This document shows positions 1 through 14,700 of a stretch of DNA of 64,000 nucleotides, piece after piece. The notes beneath the pieces were generated by a model. It saw only the letters and a list, made by a program, of their open reading frames with translations, was not told the origin of the DNA and ran no database searches. The first letter of the stretch is position 1. Every line of letters starts with the position of its first letter. The stretch spans positions 5,146,001 through 5,210,000 of the forward strand of contig NZ_JAFFHZ010000001.1 of NCBI RefSeq assembly GCF_017052585.1. Direction: 5' to 3'. This DNA is from Paenibacillus apiarius. GTDB taxonomy: Bacteria > Bacillota > Bacilli > Paenibacillales > Paenibacillaceae. Both the position numbers and the translations under genes were made by a program.

Positions 1-2790
1 ATCTCGGCGTGGCTCCGCTGCTGCGCACGAAGGTGATTCAACTCGGGGATGAACGCCATCTGCTCTTGTTCGATATGCATCATATTATCTCGGACGGAAT
101 TTCCGTTCAAATCCTAACGGAAGAAATGGCCGCCTTGTATGCCGGAGAAGAACTGAACCCGCTGCGGCTGCAATATAAAGACTATGCGGTATGGCAGCAG
201 GAATACAGGCAGTCGCAGGCCTATGCGAAGCAGGAAGCGTATTGGCTTAAGGAACTGGCCGGCGATCTGCCGGTGCTGAATCTGCCGGCTGATTACCCGC
301 GCCCTGCGATGCGCAGCATCGAGGGTGGCCGGGCGGACTTCGAACTGGAAGGCGAGTTGGCGGAGCGTGTCCGCAAGTTGGCACAGGAGAGCGGCAGTAC
401 GGTGTACATGGTGCTGCTGGCCGTATATAGCACGCTGCTGTCGCGCCTTAGCGGGCAGGAGGAGCTCATCATCGGAACGCCGGTGGCGGGCCGGCCGCAC
501 GCCGATCTGGAAGGTATGCTCGGGATGTTCGTGAATACATTGGCGCTGCGCATGCATCCGGCAAGAAAGAAAAGCTTTGCAGCCTACTTGCAGGAAGTGA
601 AGCAGACGGCGCTCGGAGCATTCGAGCACGGGGACTATCCGTTCGAGGAGCTGGTGGAACAGGTCGTGCGCCAGCGCGATACGAGCCGCAATCCGCTTTT
701 CGACGCGATGCTCGTGCTGCAAAATACCGAACAGGCGGCGTTAGAGTTTCCGGGTCTAAGTCTTTCTTCCTATCCATTTGACTATATTGCGTCTAAGTTC
801 GATTTGACGCTCACCGTTATGGAGCAGGCCGAGGGCTTTTCCTTTAGTTGGGAATATGCCGCAGCCTTGTTCAGTCGCGACACGATAGAGCGGTGGACCG
901 GCTGCTTCCTGGAGCTCCTGCGCCAAGCCGTAGAATCTCCGGACTCTCGATTGGGTGAGTATATCTTGGTAACCGGTCAGGAAAGAAAATTATTGCTTGA
1001 ACAATTGGCCGGAACGAAGGCAGATTATCGCCCTGAGGCAACGGTGCTCACTCTGTTCGAGGAGCAGGTTGCCCGCACTCCTGATCTGCCGGCGGTTATT
1101 TTTGGAGACGAGGAGCTAAGTTACCGTGAACTGAACGAGCGGGCGGAGCAGCTGGGAGCTGTGCTTCGCGCGCAAGGAGTAGGGGGAGAGAAGATTGCCG
1201 CCGTCATGATCCACCGATCTTGCGAAATGGCGGTGGGCATCCTGGCCGTCTTGAAGGCAGGAGGAGCCTACCTCCCGATTGATCCGGCATTCCCGATGGA
1301 ACGGATTCGTTATATGCTGAGCGACAGTCATCCCCAAGTTCTGCTGACTTCGATCAAGCATCGGCCTCTGGCGGCGGAGGTAGCCAATCACATTCCCGTC
1401 CTTTACTTCGAAGGCATCGCGCGCCAAGAAATGGCGGCTGAGAGCCTGAAAAGAACCGCCGCGCCCGCGGATTTGGCATACGTTATTTATACATCAGGCA
1501 CTACGGGGGCCTCGAAGGGCGTTATGATCGAACATGGGAGCCTTGCCAATACCATTCAATGGAAAGCGAACCGCTACCGGTTTAGCGACGGTGACAAGGC
1601 GTTGATGTTGAATCCTTTTATTTTCGACTCATTCGTGACTCACTTTTTTGGACCTCTCGTGTCGGGAGCAGCGGTTGTCTTGTTGAACGATCAAGACAGC
1701 AAAGATCCGTCGGCTATTCGCGAGGCTATAGTGAAGCGCCGAATTACCCATATGCAGAGTCCGCCGAGCTTCTATTCGGCCTTGCTGGAGAGCATGAATC
1801 CCGATGATTGGCAGACGGTGCGCAGCGCGGTACTGGCTGGCGAAGCCGTTGGAATGGCGCTAATCCGCCGTTTGAAGACGATGAATCCCGACATGGAACT
1901 GATGAATGAGTACGGCCCGACCGAAAATACCGTGGTGACGACGGCGATTGAGCTCGTTGAAGAGGAAGCTGTTACAATCGGACGGCCGATCCCCAATACA
2001 CGGGTATATATTCTTACCTCTCAAGGGCTGCTCACTCCGCTCGGCGTACCGGGCGAGCTGTGCATTGCCGGTTCCGGTGTGGCGCGCGGTTATATCAACC
2101 GGCCGCAGTTAACGGCAGACAAGTTCACCTCCGATCCGTTCGTGCCGGGCGAACGAATGTATCGAACCGGAGACTGGGCCCGCTGGTTGCCGAATGGAAC
2201 TTTGGAATATTTGGGAAGAATCGATCATCAGGTCAAAATTCGCGGCAACCGGATCGAGCTAGGAGAGATTGAGGCCCATCTATTGACGCTTCCCGGCATT
2301 AGAGAGGCAGCCGTTACGGTTGTGGAAGAAGCGGACAGCCTCAGTCTGTGCGCTTACTTTGTAGCAGACCGGGATAATCCGGTAAAAGAGCTGCGGACGG
2401 CGCTTGGCAAAACGCTGCCGTCTTATATGATTCCCGCTTATTTTATTCCGATGGAGCAGATGCCTCTAACAGCCAACGGCAAATTGAACCGACGGGCACT
2501 GCCTTTGCCGGACGGACATTTAGAGAAAGAGAGCAGCTACATCGCCCCGCGGAATCTTGCCGAACAGGAGATGGCAGAGGTGTGGCAGGAGGTGCTTGGC
2601 GTCCGTCCGTTAGGCGTGCGGGATGATTTTTTTGAACGAGGCGGACATTCGTTGAAAGGGGCCGTCTTGGTTTCGCGCATCCAAAAGCGATTGCAGGCCG
2701 ACATCACGCTTCGGGATCTCTTCCGGTATCCGACCGTGGAGACATTGACCGAAGTGATAGCTTCTCGGAAGAATAAAGCATTTCGGGAGC
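1..2790 (+). other. NRPS module 1 (partial C-A-T), unassigned substrate
   Basis: The window opens inside the C domain; HHIISDG is at 78-98. The A domain runs from about 1030 to 2510 (TSGTTG near 1490, NGKLNRRALP near 2475). Pocket residues read by alignment to the GrsA numbering are D-S-T-Q-V-A-E-V-V. This belongs to the same subfamily as modules 6 and 8 and only weakly resembles a Tyr-type code, so no substrate is assigned. The carrier domain near 2640 reads ERGGHSLKG, with Arg where most carriers here have Leu. Confidence 0.85.
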
Positions 2791-5700
2791 TTGAACCGGC
2801 TGATTCCCGGGAACATTATCCGCTTACCTCTGCACAGAAGCGAATGTATGTGCTCCAGCAGCTTGAGGGAGCGGAGCTCAGTTACAACATGCCTGCCGTT
2901 CTTCGAATGGAAGGCATGCTGAACCGGATGCTTTTGGAAGCGTCCCTGCAGCGGCTGGTCGATCGTCATGAATCGCTGCGCACTTCCTTTACCATGGCAG
3001 ACGGAGAGCCGGTGCAGAGAATAGATGATAAAGTAAAGCTTGCAATTGACTACTGTGAAGCGGAAGAAGAGCAGCTTCATTCGATGATCGCAGAATTCAT
3101 ACATCCATTCGATCTCAGTCAGGCGCCGCTGCTGCGCGTGAAAATTGTCCGTGCGGCGAGCAACCTTCACTATGTTCTGTTGGACATGCACCATATTATC
3201 TCCGATGGCGTGTCGATGGACATTTTCGTGAAGGAGTTTACGAACCTGTATGCCGGGAAAGAACTGGCCCCGCTGAAGCTGCAGTACAAAGACTATGCGG
3301 TGTGGCAGCAGGAATACGTGCTCAGCGATGCTTACCGGGAGCAGGAGAAATATTGGCTCGATCATGTAGCAGGCGAGCTTCCGGTCTTGCAGCTGCCGAC
3401 CGATTTCGCGCGTCCCGCCCTGCGCAGTTTTGCAGGCGATCGGGTTGATTTCAAGCTGGGAAGAACACTGTCGGAAGCTGTGCAGCAACTGGCGCTGGAC
3501 AAAGGGGTCACCGTATATATGGTGTTCTTGGCTGCGTACAGTACATTGCTGTCCCGTCTGTCCGGCCATGAGGAGATTATTGTCGGTTCGCCGGTAGCGG
3601 GGCGTCCGCATGCGGATCTGTCGGACATGATGGGAATGTTTGTCAACACGCTGGCTTTGCGCACGTTCCCTTCCGGACGAAAATCCTTTGCCGAATACCT
3701 AGAGGAAATCAAGCAAACGGCATTGGATGCTTTTGAGCATGGAGACTACCCTTTCGAGGAACTGGTCGACCGTGTTGTCAGCCAGCGGGACATGAGCCGG
3801 AATCCGCTGTTCGATGCGGTATTCGTGCTCCAAAACGCGGAAAACTCGCAGTTGGATCTCCCTGGCTTGAAGGTCGAGTCTTGTCCATTTGCCGATACGC
3901 AGGCCAAGTTTGACCTCACCTTGATGATAACCGAGAGTGCGGAGGGCTATCACGGCTCGCTGGAGTTCGCTACCGCCTTGTTCACGCGGGAAACCATCGA
4001 ACGGTGGGCCGGCCATTTGACCGAACTGCTGGATCATGTGGCTTCTGAACCGGATGCGATCCTTGCCGAAACCAGATTAATAAGCGGGGCCGAACAGCTT
4101 AGCCAGTTGATGACATACAGCGGTTTGCCTGTCCCAGGCCTGCCTCGAACGACGATTCATCAGCGTTTCGAAGAAATGGCTTGTCTCTATCCGGATCGGA
4201 CGGCCATCGTGTGTGGCGATCGGCATCTCACTTATGCGGAGTTACAGCTTGAAGCGAGTCATGTGGCCGGCAGACTGCAGAGGGAAGGAATGCGGCCGCG
4301 GGCAGCCGTTGCCATTTTGGCGGAGCGCTCGATCGAATTTATCGCGGCGGTCCTGGGAATTCTGCAGGCGGGCGGAGCCTATGTGCCGCTGGATCCGGAA
4401 GCGCCCGAGGAGCGACACCTGTATATACTGGGCGACTGCGGCGCGGAGTTCCTGTTGGCTGTGCAGAAGTTCAAAGTGCCGGCGTCTTACCCGGGGACGG
4501 TCATTAGGCTTGACGACGGAACTCTTCTAGATGAAGCGTTAGAGGCGCTGGAGCGCGAAGAAGCGCAGGAATGCGGTTCCGATGATCCGGCTTATATCCT
4601 GTATACCTCAGGCACCACGGGAAGACCTAAAGGAGTGCTGGTGACGCATGGAAATGTAATCAACTTGGTGAACAACAACGGATATGTGCCGTTCCATGCC
4701 AATCACCGCTTCGCTCAGACCGGTTCGGTAAGCTTTGATGCGGCTACGTTCGAAATATTCGGAGCCCTTCTGCATGGAGGGTCCTTGCATCCGGTGGAGA
4801 AAGACGTGCTGCTGGACGCGCGCCGGATGGGTCAATTTCTCACGGAGAACGGCATTACGGTCATGTTCTTGACGACATCGCTCTTTCATCATCTGGCCGA
4901 TGAGGATGCGGGCCTGTTTGCCGGTGTAGAGCATTTGATTATGGGCGGAGAGGTTCTGTCGCCGAAGCACGCTTACGCAGTGAGGGACGCATGTCCGGGA
5001 CTGACGATCTGGAACGGCTACGGTCCTACCGAAAACACGACTTTCTCGACTTCATTCGCGGTCAAGGAAACAAACGGCAAAAACAGCATCCCGATTGGCC
5101 GGCCGCTCGATGGAACGACAGCCTACGTGCTGAGCGCTCAGGGACAGCTGCTTCCGGTCGGTGTGCCCGGGGAATTGTGCCTTGGGGGCGCCGGGGTAGC
5201 CGCCGGCTACTGGAATCTGCCTGAGCTTACGCTGGAAAAGTTCAAGCCGGATCCCTTTATTGAAGGCGGGAGGATGTATAAAACAGGAGATTTAGCCCGC
5301 TGGCTGCCGGATGGAACGCTTGAATATTGGGGGAGAATCGATCAGCAGGTCAAAATTCGGGGCTATCGGATTGAACTCGGCGAGATCGAAGCGCGCCTGC
5401 AGCTTCATGCGGACATTCGCCAAGCGGTTGTAGTGACTTGGACAGAACGGCCGGGAAGCGAGGTTCTGTGCGCTTATTATGTGGGCGGCAAGCGTCTGGA
5501 ACCGGTCGAATTGAGAAATCACCTGAGCATCGCTTTACCTGAATATATGGTTCCTGCATATTTCGTCCATCTGCCGGAATTGCCGCTTACGAGAAATGGC
5601 AAGCTGGATCGGATGGCGCTGCCTGAGCCTAAAGAAGACATGACAGCGGCTTCCCAATATATAGCTCCTCGAACAGCCACTGAAGCCCAGCTTGCTGAGC

Positions 5701-8700
5701 TCTGGCAGGAGGTATTGCACGTCTCTCAAGTAGGGATCCGTGACAACTTCTTTGAACTCGGAGGCCATTCTCTGAGAGCCATGATATTAGTATCACGTAT
5801 ACATCAGGCGATGAGCATACATATTGCCATCAGGGACGTATTCCGGTTCCCGACCGTTGAAGCCATGGCGCTGACCGTGGATGGGAGAGCTGCAGACGTG
5901 TATGAAGGCCTGCAACCTGCCGTGCAGCGGGAATACTACCCCCTGTCCTCCGCACAGAGGAGACTATATATTCTGCAGCAGCTCGAAGGAGCGGAGCGAA
6001 GCTACAATATGCCCGCAGCGATGCTCCTCGAGGGACAATTGGACCTTGCAAGATTGGAATTTGCCTTGAAGGAACTGGCAGCACGCCATGAAGTCCTTCG
6101 AACCCGCTTTGAGCTCGTAAATGGCGAACCCGTGCAGAAAATTTGCCCGGAGGTTGATTTTGCGCTGTCTTTCCGCGATGCCGGGGAGGTTCAGCTTGAA
6201 GAGATCATCCAGGATTTCATTCGTCCTTTCGATCTAAGCCAAGCGCCGCTTCTGCGCATCCAATTGGTAAAGCTGATGGATGTACGGCATCTGTTGTTGT
6301 TTGATATGCATCATATCATTTCAGACGGCACATCCATGGGAATTTTCATTAAGGAAATGACATGGCTGTATATGGGCGAGAGTTTGCCGCCGCTGTCCCT
6401 TCAATATAAGGATTATGCAGTGTGGCAGAACACAAATGAACATTCCGTGGAGTACAACCGCCACAAAGAATACTGGATGGAACAGCTTGGCGGAGAACTT
6501 CCAATCCTCTCCTTGCCGTTTGATTTTACTCGTCCGCTGGTGCAAAGCTTTGAAGGAAGCCACCTGGATTTCATCATTGATGCAGAGTTGACCGGTAAAT
6601 TGCGCAAGCTCGCCCAGAACACTGGGACTACCTTATTCATGGTGCTGCTTTCAGCATATAGCTTGTTTCTGGCAAGAATATCCGGACAGGATGATATCAT
6701 TGTCGGAACGCCTGTTGCAGGTCGTCCTCATGCCGATCTGACCAATCTTTTGGGTATGTTCGTGAACACATTGGCCATCCGATCGATGCCGTCCGGGGAG
6801 AAAACATTTGCGGATTATCTTGAAGAAGTCAAACAAATTTCCATCGCAGCGTTTGAACACGCGGATTATCCGTTTGAAGAACTCGTCGAGCAGGTGATCC
6901 AGCACCGGGATATCAGCCGCAACCCGATCTTTGACGTCCTGTTCGCTTTGCAGAACATGGAACAATCCGAGCTGCAGATGCAGGATGTTGAGGTATCTCC
7001 CTATGAACTGGAGAATCCCACTTCGAAATTCGACTTGTCCTTGTTAATCAGCGAACGGGGAGATCAGCTTCATTGCAGCCTGGAGTACGCCACAGCTCTG
7101 TTTGAACTTGGCACCATAGAACGTTGGCAAGAAAGTTTCATCCAATTGCTGCGGCATGCGGTTGCTGAACCGGGGATTGCGCTCGGCAAAGCAAATTTGC
7201 TGAGTGAACAAGAACGGAATACGCTGGCAACATGGCATGACGGACCTGCCATGGAGCTGCCAAATACAACGCTGCATCAGTTATTCAGAGAACAGGCGGT
7301 AAAGACTCCGGACGGCATAGCTTTGGTATTTGGTGAAACAACGCTGACTTATCGTGAGTTGGATCAGCTATCTGATCAAGTCTCGCTTGCTTTGCAGCAT
7401 CGGAATATAGGCATCGGCAGCATTGTCGGCATCATGGCACGCCGATCTCCATATATGATTATCAGTTTGCTGGGAATTCTTAAAGCAGGGGCAGCCTTGC
7501 TTCCTGTGGATCCGTCTTATCCCGCGGACCGGATTGCTTATATGCTTGAGGATTCTCAGGTATCATGCCTGCTCGTCGATTCAGCTCCGATGGACAAGCG
7601 CCTTGCGTATGACGGAGAAACGCTGCTCGTCAGCGATATGCTTGCCGTGAACCATGATGTCGGGGTTCCCCGCGAACCGCATGAAGTCACGTTGAACGAA
7701 GAGAACGGCCTGCCTGTATATGTCATTTATACTTCAGGAACTACTGGCAATCCCAAAGGAGTCATTCTGAAGCACAGCAACCTTATCAACCTTGTGCTTT
7801 ATCAGCATAACCATACCTCCATACCCTTTCACAAGAGCGTGCTTCAGTATGCTTCCTACAGCTTTGATGCCAGCTATCAGGAGATTTTCACTACGCTGCT
7901 TGCGGGCGGGACGCTCCATGTGGTCGATGAGGAGATGCGTCAGGATCCCTTTGCGCTTTTCCGTTATATCGAGGATCAGGGGATCGAGACGATTTGGCTG
8001 CCTACTTCTTTTGTAAAGTTCGTGTGGAATGACCCTGCCTACGAGCCTGTGTGGCCTAACAGCGTGCGTCACATGATAACAGCAGGCGAGGCTCTGGTCG
8101 TCGGAAAGTCACTGCAGCGTTATTTGCGCGAGCGGGGGGTGACTCTCCATAATCACTACGGACCTTCAGAGACGCATGTTGCGACTACGTATACGCTCAT
8201 ACCGAAGGACATCATGACCGAGCTTCCTCCAATCGGCAGACCTATCAGCAACTCTTCGATTTATATTTTGGATCCGCTGGGTTGCCCGCAACCGATAGGT
8301 GTCGCAGGCGAATTGTACATCGGGGGAGCGTGTGTCGGCGAAGGTTATTTGAACCAGCCTGAACGAACTCGCGAGAAGTTCGTCCCCAATCCGTTCTCTC
8401 CCGGCGAACGGATGTACAGGACAGGGGATTTGGCCCGCTGGCTGGCAGATGGGAACATCGAGTATATGGGCCGTATGGATCATCAAGTGAAGATAAGGGG
8501 ATACAGGATTGAGCTGGGCGAGATCGAAACTCGGCTTCTCGGGGTGAAAGGGATTCGGGAAGCGGCCGTTCTCGTTCTTCGGGACGAGTACGGTAATAAT
8601 GAGCTGTGCGCCTATATCGCAGGTGAACGCGAGTTTGCGTTTGTTGAACTGCGGGGGGCTCTAGGGACGGTAATGCCGGACTATATGATACCTTCATACT

Positions 8701-11700
8701 TCGTCCAGCTCGGCCAACTGCCTGTAACACAGAATGGAAAAGTGGACCGCCGGGCGCTGCCGAAGCCGGACGGAGCCAGAGCAGGCAAAAGATATGAGGC
8801 TCCGCGAACAAATATGGAAGCCCAGCTCGCGCTGTTGTGGCAGGATGTGCTGGGTGTAGGGCGCGTAGGCATCCATGACAACTTCTTCGAGTTAGGCGGC
8901 CATTCTTTGAGGGCGATGACCCTTGCGTCGCGTATTCACCAGACTCTGGATGTGGAAGTTCCATTGCGGCTGTTATTCCAGGCGCCTACGATCGAAGGCT
9001 TGGCAGCGGCTCTGGAAGCTGTAACTTGTCAAGCGTATGAAGCGCTGCTGCCTGTGGAGAAGCAGGCGTATTATCCGCTGTCCTCCGCTCAAAAACGGCT
9101 GTACTTGCTTCAGCAATTGGAGGGTGCGGGACTCAGCTACAATATGCCGGTGGCGCTGCAGCTCGAAGGAACGCTGGATAAGGTTCGGCTGGAAGCCGCG
9201 CTGCAGGCGCTAATCGGCCGCCATGAGTCGCTGCGCACTTCGTTCATCGTCATGGATGGCGAGCCGGTGCAGCAGGTGGAGGAGGATCCGGCCTTCCGTG
9301 TGTTCTATGAGGAGTCGGAGGAAGAGGAAGCCGACAATCGAATCCGGGCATTCATCCGCCCGTTCGAACTCGGCCAAGCCCCGCTGCTGCGCACGTCCGT
9401 CGTACGTCTCGGCGAAGAGCGGCACCTGCTGCTGTTCGATATGCATCATATTATCTCGGACGGCATGTCGATGAACATTTTTATCGAAGAATTTATGAAG
9501 CTGTACGCCGGCGAAGAATTAGAGCCGCTGCGGCTGCAGTACAAAGACTATGCCGTATGGCAGCGGGAATATACTCAGATGCCGGCGTACCACGAGCTGG
9601 AAGCTTACTGGCTGGAACAGTTTGCGGGCGAATTGCCGGTGCTGAGCCTGCCGGCCGATTATCCGCGCCGGGTAGTGCGCAGTTTTGAAGGCGGCCAGGT
9701 GGACTTCGAACTGGACAGCGAACTGGCGGCGGCGGTGCGCGAGTTGGCCCGCGCGAGCGGCGCTACGGTGTACATGGTGCTGCTGGCAGTATATAGCACG
9801 CTGCTGTCGCATCTTAGCGGGCAGGAGGAGCTTATCGTCGGTTCGCCGGTGGCGGGGCGGCCGCACGCCGATCTGGAAGGTATGCTCGGGATGTTCGTGA
9901 ATACATTGGCGCTGCGCATGTATCCGGCAAGAAAGAAAAGCTTTGATGCCTATTTGCAGGAAGTGAAGCAGACGGCGCTCGGAGCCTTCGAGCACGAGGA
10001 CTATCCGTTCGAGGAGCTGGTGGAACAGGTCGTGCGCCGGCGCGACACGAGCCGCAATCCGCTTTTCGACGCGATGCTCGTGCTGCAGAACACGGAGCAG
10101 GTGAAGCTGGAGCTCCCCGGCGTGCGCCTATCTTCCTATCCGTTCGACTACAGCGCGGCCAAATTCGATCTGACGCTATCGGTGAGCGAACACGAGAATG
10201 GGATGAACTGCTCGCTCGAATACGGTGCCCTGCTGTTTGAACGCGAGACGATCGAACGATGGGCGAATCACTTTACAGAGCTTCTGCGACAGGTTACCAG
10301 CAATCCGCAGGTAATGCTGGGTAGCGTCAGCTTGCTGGCGGCTGCCGAACAAGAGCGGCTATTGGTCCAGTTCAACGACACGAAAGTGACGATTCCTGAA
10401 GAGGCAAGCATCCCTTCCCTGTTCGAACTGCAGGCGGCGAAGACACCGGATCTTCCGGCAGTCGTGTGCGCAGAGCGGCGTCTGACCTACCGGGAGCTGG
10501 AGGAACAGGCCAACCGTATCGCGCAATGGCTGCGGGCGCACGGCGTGACGGCGGAAGAGCGTGTAGGCGTTCTGATGAACCGTTCGCCGCAGCTCATCGC
10601 CGGGCTTCTGGGTATCTTGAAAGCCGGTGCGGCCTATGTGCCGATCGACTCCCTTCTGCCTGAGGAGCGCATGGAGGGGATGATCCGGGATGCAGGAATG
10701 CAGGTTATGCTGACGGATTCGGCTCAGCTTGGGATTGTGGCAGGCCTGCAGGAGACAGCGCTGGGCCATGTATTGTGTCTGGACGATGCGGTGACGGATG
10801 GAGCGGATAGAGCGGCTGGGCAGCCGGAGCTAGCAGACACGGCAAGCCTCGGCGGCCATACTATCTCGTTCTCCTTCGCCAAGGAGCTCGCAGGATATTC
10901 TTCCGAGCCTGTTGGCGTCGAGGTAGAGCCATCCGGCAGTGCGTATGTCATCTATACCTCCGGAACGACCGGCACGCCGAAAGGAGTAGTCGTGGAGCAC
11001 CGGAACGTGGTGAATTTCATCTCGGGGATGATTCGCGAGCTTCCTTTCGGGACGCATGCTTCGATGCTGTGCGTAACGACGGTATCCTTCGACATCTTCG
11101 CCACGGAGAGCTGGGTGCCGCTCAGCTGCGGCATGCAGATCGTCCTCGCAAGCGAGGAAGCGCAGCAGGATCCGGTCGTGCTGGCGGAACTGTTGGCTCA
11201 GCACCCGGTGCAGATGATGCAGACGACGCCTTCGCGGCTCATGCTGCTGCTCGGCGATGCGCGGAGCGCGGCGCAGCTGCGGAACATGGAGACGCTGCTG
11301 GTCGGCGGGGAAGCTTTCCCTTCCACCCTGTATGGGCAGCTGAGGGAACATACGGATGCGGAACTGTACAACATGTACGGGCCGACGGAAACGACCGTCT
11401 GGTCCACGTTTGACCGTCTGGAAGGGGAAGAACGGATCGGCATCGGACGGCCGATGGCGAACACGCAGGTGTATGTGGTGAACGACGCGCTGCAGCCGCA
11501 GCCCGTTGGCGTAGCCGGTGAACTGTGTATCGGCGGCGCGGGGGTCGCCCGCGGATATTGGGCGCGTCCGCAACTGACGGCTGAGAAATTTGTGGACAGC
11601 CCGTTTGTTTCCGGGGAGCGGCTGTACCGGACCGGCGATTTGGCGCGCTGGCTGCCTGACGGCCGGCTGGAGCATCTGGGTCGGATCGACCATCAGGTGA

Positions 11701-14700
11701 AAATCCGGGGGCACCGGGTTGAACTGGGCGAGATCGAGGCCGGGCTGCTGCACATTCCGGGCGTAAGCGAAGCCGTCGTGACTGCCGCGGAAATGGATGA
11801 GCAGACGCAGGAATTGCGCGCTTATGTGACAGGCGAGCGTCCGCTTGCGGCAGCCGAGCTGCGTGCCGCCCTGGCCGTATCGCTGCCGTCGTACATGCTG
11901 CCGGCGCATTTCATGCAGCTGGAAGAGCTGCCCCTGACGCCGAATGGCAAGGTGGACCGCCGGGCGCTGCCGCAGCCTTCGGGAAGCGGAATAGCTGCTG
12001 GATATACAGCGCCGCGAACCGAAGCAGAGGCGAAGCTGGCGCTAATGTGGCAGGAGGTGCTGGGCGCCTCGCGCGTAGGCATCCACGACAACTTCTTCGA
12101 GCTGGGCGGCCATTCCCTGAAGGCGATGACGCTCGTATCGATGATTCACCAGGCGCTGGGAGTAGAGCTGCCGCTGAGGCAGCTGTTCCTCTCGCCGACG
12201 GTTGAAGGGCTGGCGGCTGCGATGAACGCAGCGGATGGGAGCACGGGGTATAAAGCGTTGGCCCCGGCAGGCGAGCGGGCGCATTACCCGCTGTCCTCGG
12301 CCCAAAAACGGCTGTACGTCCTGCAGCAGCTGGAGGGAGCCGAGCTGAGCTACAACATGCCGGTGGCGCTGCGGCTCGAAGGAGCGCTGGATCGGGCACG
12401 GCTGGAAGCGGCGCTGCAAGCCCTCATCGCCCGCCATGAAGCGCTGCGCACTTCGTTTGCCGTCGTGGACGGCGAACCGGTGCAGCGGGTACAAGAGGAG
12501 TGGACCTTCTGCGTGTCCTATGAGGAAGCGGAGGAAGGGGAAGCCGAGGAGTTAATCCGGGCATTCCTCCGCCCGTTTGACCTTAGCGAGGCTCCGTTGC
12601 TGCGTACAACCGTCGTGCGTCTCGGAGAAGCGCTGCACTTGCTGCTATTCGATATGCACCATATTATCTCGGACGGCACGTCGATCGGCATTTTGGTAGA
12701 TGAATTTGTGAAGCTGTACGCGGGCGAAGCGTTGGAGCCGCTGCAGCTGCAGTACAAAGATTATGCGGTATGGCAGCGGGAACACTATGCCGACAGCCGG
12801 GCGTACGAGCAGTTGGAAGCGTACTGGATGGACCAGTTTGCGGGCGAACTGCCGGTGCTGAGCCTGCCGGCCGATCATCCGCGTCCGGCCGTACGCAGCT
12901 TCGAGGGCGGCCGGGTGGACGTTGAGCTGGACGGAGAGCTTGCGGCGGCCGTGCGCGAGCTGGCCCGCACGAGCGGCGCTACGGTGTATATGGTGCTGCT
13001 AGCCGCCTACAGCACGCTGCTGGCGCGGCTTGGCGGGCAAGAAGAAGTCATTGTCGGTTCGCCGGTGGCGGGCCGGCCGCAGGCGGAGCTTGAAGGCATA
13101 CTGGGGATGTTCGTGAACACCTTGGCGCTGCGCACGTACCCGGCCGGGGAGAAGAGCTTTGCCGCCTATCTGCAGGAAGTGAAGCAGACGGCGCTTGGCG
13201 CCTTCGAGCACGGGGACTATCCGTTCGAGGAACTGGTGGAACGAGTGGTGCGGCAGCGCGACACGAGCCGCAATCCGATCTTCGATGCGATGCTCGTGCT
13301 GCAGAACATGAATCAGGCGGAGCTTAAGCTCCCCGATCTCCAGTTGACTCCGTATCTTATGAAGAACACGATAGCCAAATTTGACTTGACGCTGATCGTA
13401 GCCGAGCAGCGGGAGGGATTTTCCTGCAGTTGGGAATATTCATCCGCTTTATTTACAGAAGAGACCATCAGACGTTGGGCGGAACATTTTACAGAACTTC
13501 TGCGCCATGTATCGAGACAGCCTGAAGCGGCGTTGGGCGCAGTCTCTCTGCTGACAGCGGCGCAGGAGCGCCAATTGATGCAGGAGTTTAATCCGGCCCG
13601 GATAGATCCTGTCAGCAGCAAGACAATACTCGAGTTATTCGAAGAACAAGCGCTGCTGCACCCGGACCGTACGGCAGTCGTTTTCGACAACCATGAAATG
13701 AGTTATGCCGAACTGAATGATCGTGCCAGCCGTCTTGCTCAGACACTGAAGCAGCGTGGCGCAGGACCCGAGGACATCGTCGGCGTTCTTGTGACCCGTT
13801 CCGCTTGGATGGTTGTGGCTGTATTGGCGGTCTGGAAATCGGGCGGTGCCTATTTGCCGCTGGATGCCGATTATCCAGCCGAACGGATTGCGTATATGCT
13901 CGAAGAAAGCGGGGCCCGCCTGCTTCTGACAGAGCGGAAGTGCGGCGAGGAATGGGGGGCGGCCTATGACGTTTTATACTTGGAAGACGATGCCGCTGCA
14001 GTTACGGAAGGTATTTCACTGCAACTGCCTGAGCCCCGTCATTTGGCCTATGTTATTTTCACATCGGGCACGACGGGCAAACCGAAGGGTGTTATGATCG
14101 AACATGGACATTTAATAGAAAGAATTTTTGCATGGAACCAAGCTTATGGTCTGAACTCACAGGAAGTCCGGCTGCTGCAGATGGCCAGTTTCTCCTTCGA
14201 TGTGTTTGTCGAAGACATCGCCCGGACGCTTCCTTTCGGAGGGACGATGGTCATTTGTCCAAGCGAGCTGCGTCTGCAGCCCGCGGCCGTAGCGGGATTG
14301 ATCCGCACGCATGCGGTTACGCTGCTCAACTCGACACCGTCCTTAGTGATGTCCATTATGAAATACATCGATGAGCGGCAGGTGGATATACCGTTTTTGC
14401 GGCTGCTGATTTTGGGCGGCGATCGTTGTCTCAATCCTGATTTTCACTGGCTGCTTGAACGGTTCGGACAGAGGATGCGGATTATCAACTGCTACGGGGT
14501 AACCGAAGCGACCGTTGACTCTTCCTTCTATGAGTGGACAGGGGCCCCGGAACAGTATCCGTTAACACCGTCGGGGCACGTACCCATCGGATGGCCGTTT
14601 CAAAATGTGAGGCTTTATGTCGTGGATCCTCAATATGGCAAGCTGCAGCCGGTCGGAGTATATGGAGAGCTGTTTATCGGCGGTGCAGGCGTAGGACGCG

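Noticed and set aside
9-11. GTG at base 9 as the NRPS start
   Set aside because: It lies in the middle of a condensation domain and the frame stays open to the left edge, so the gene begins upstream.
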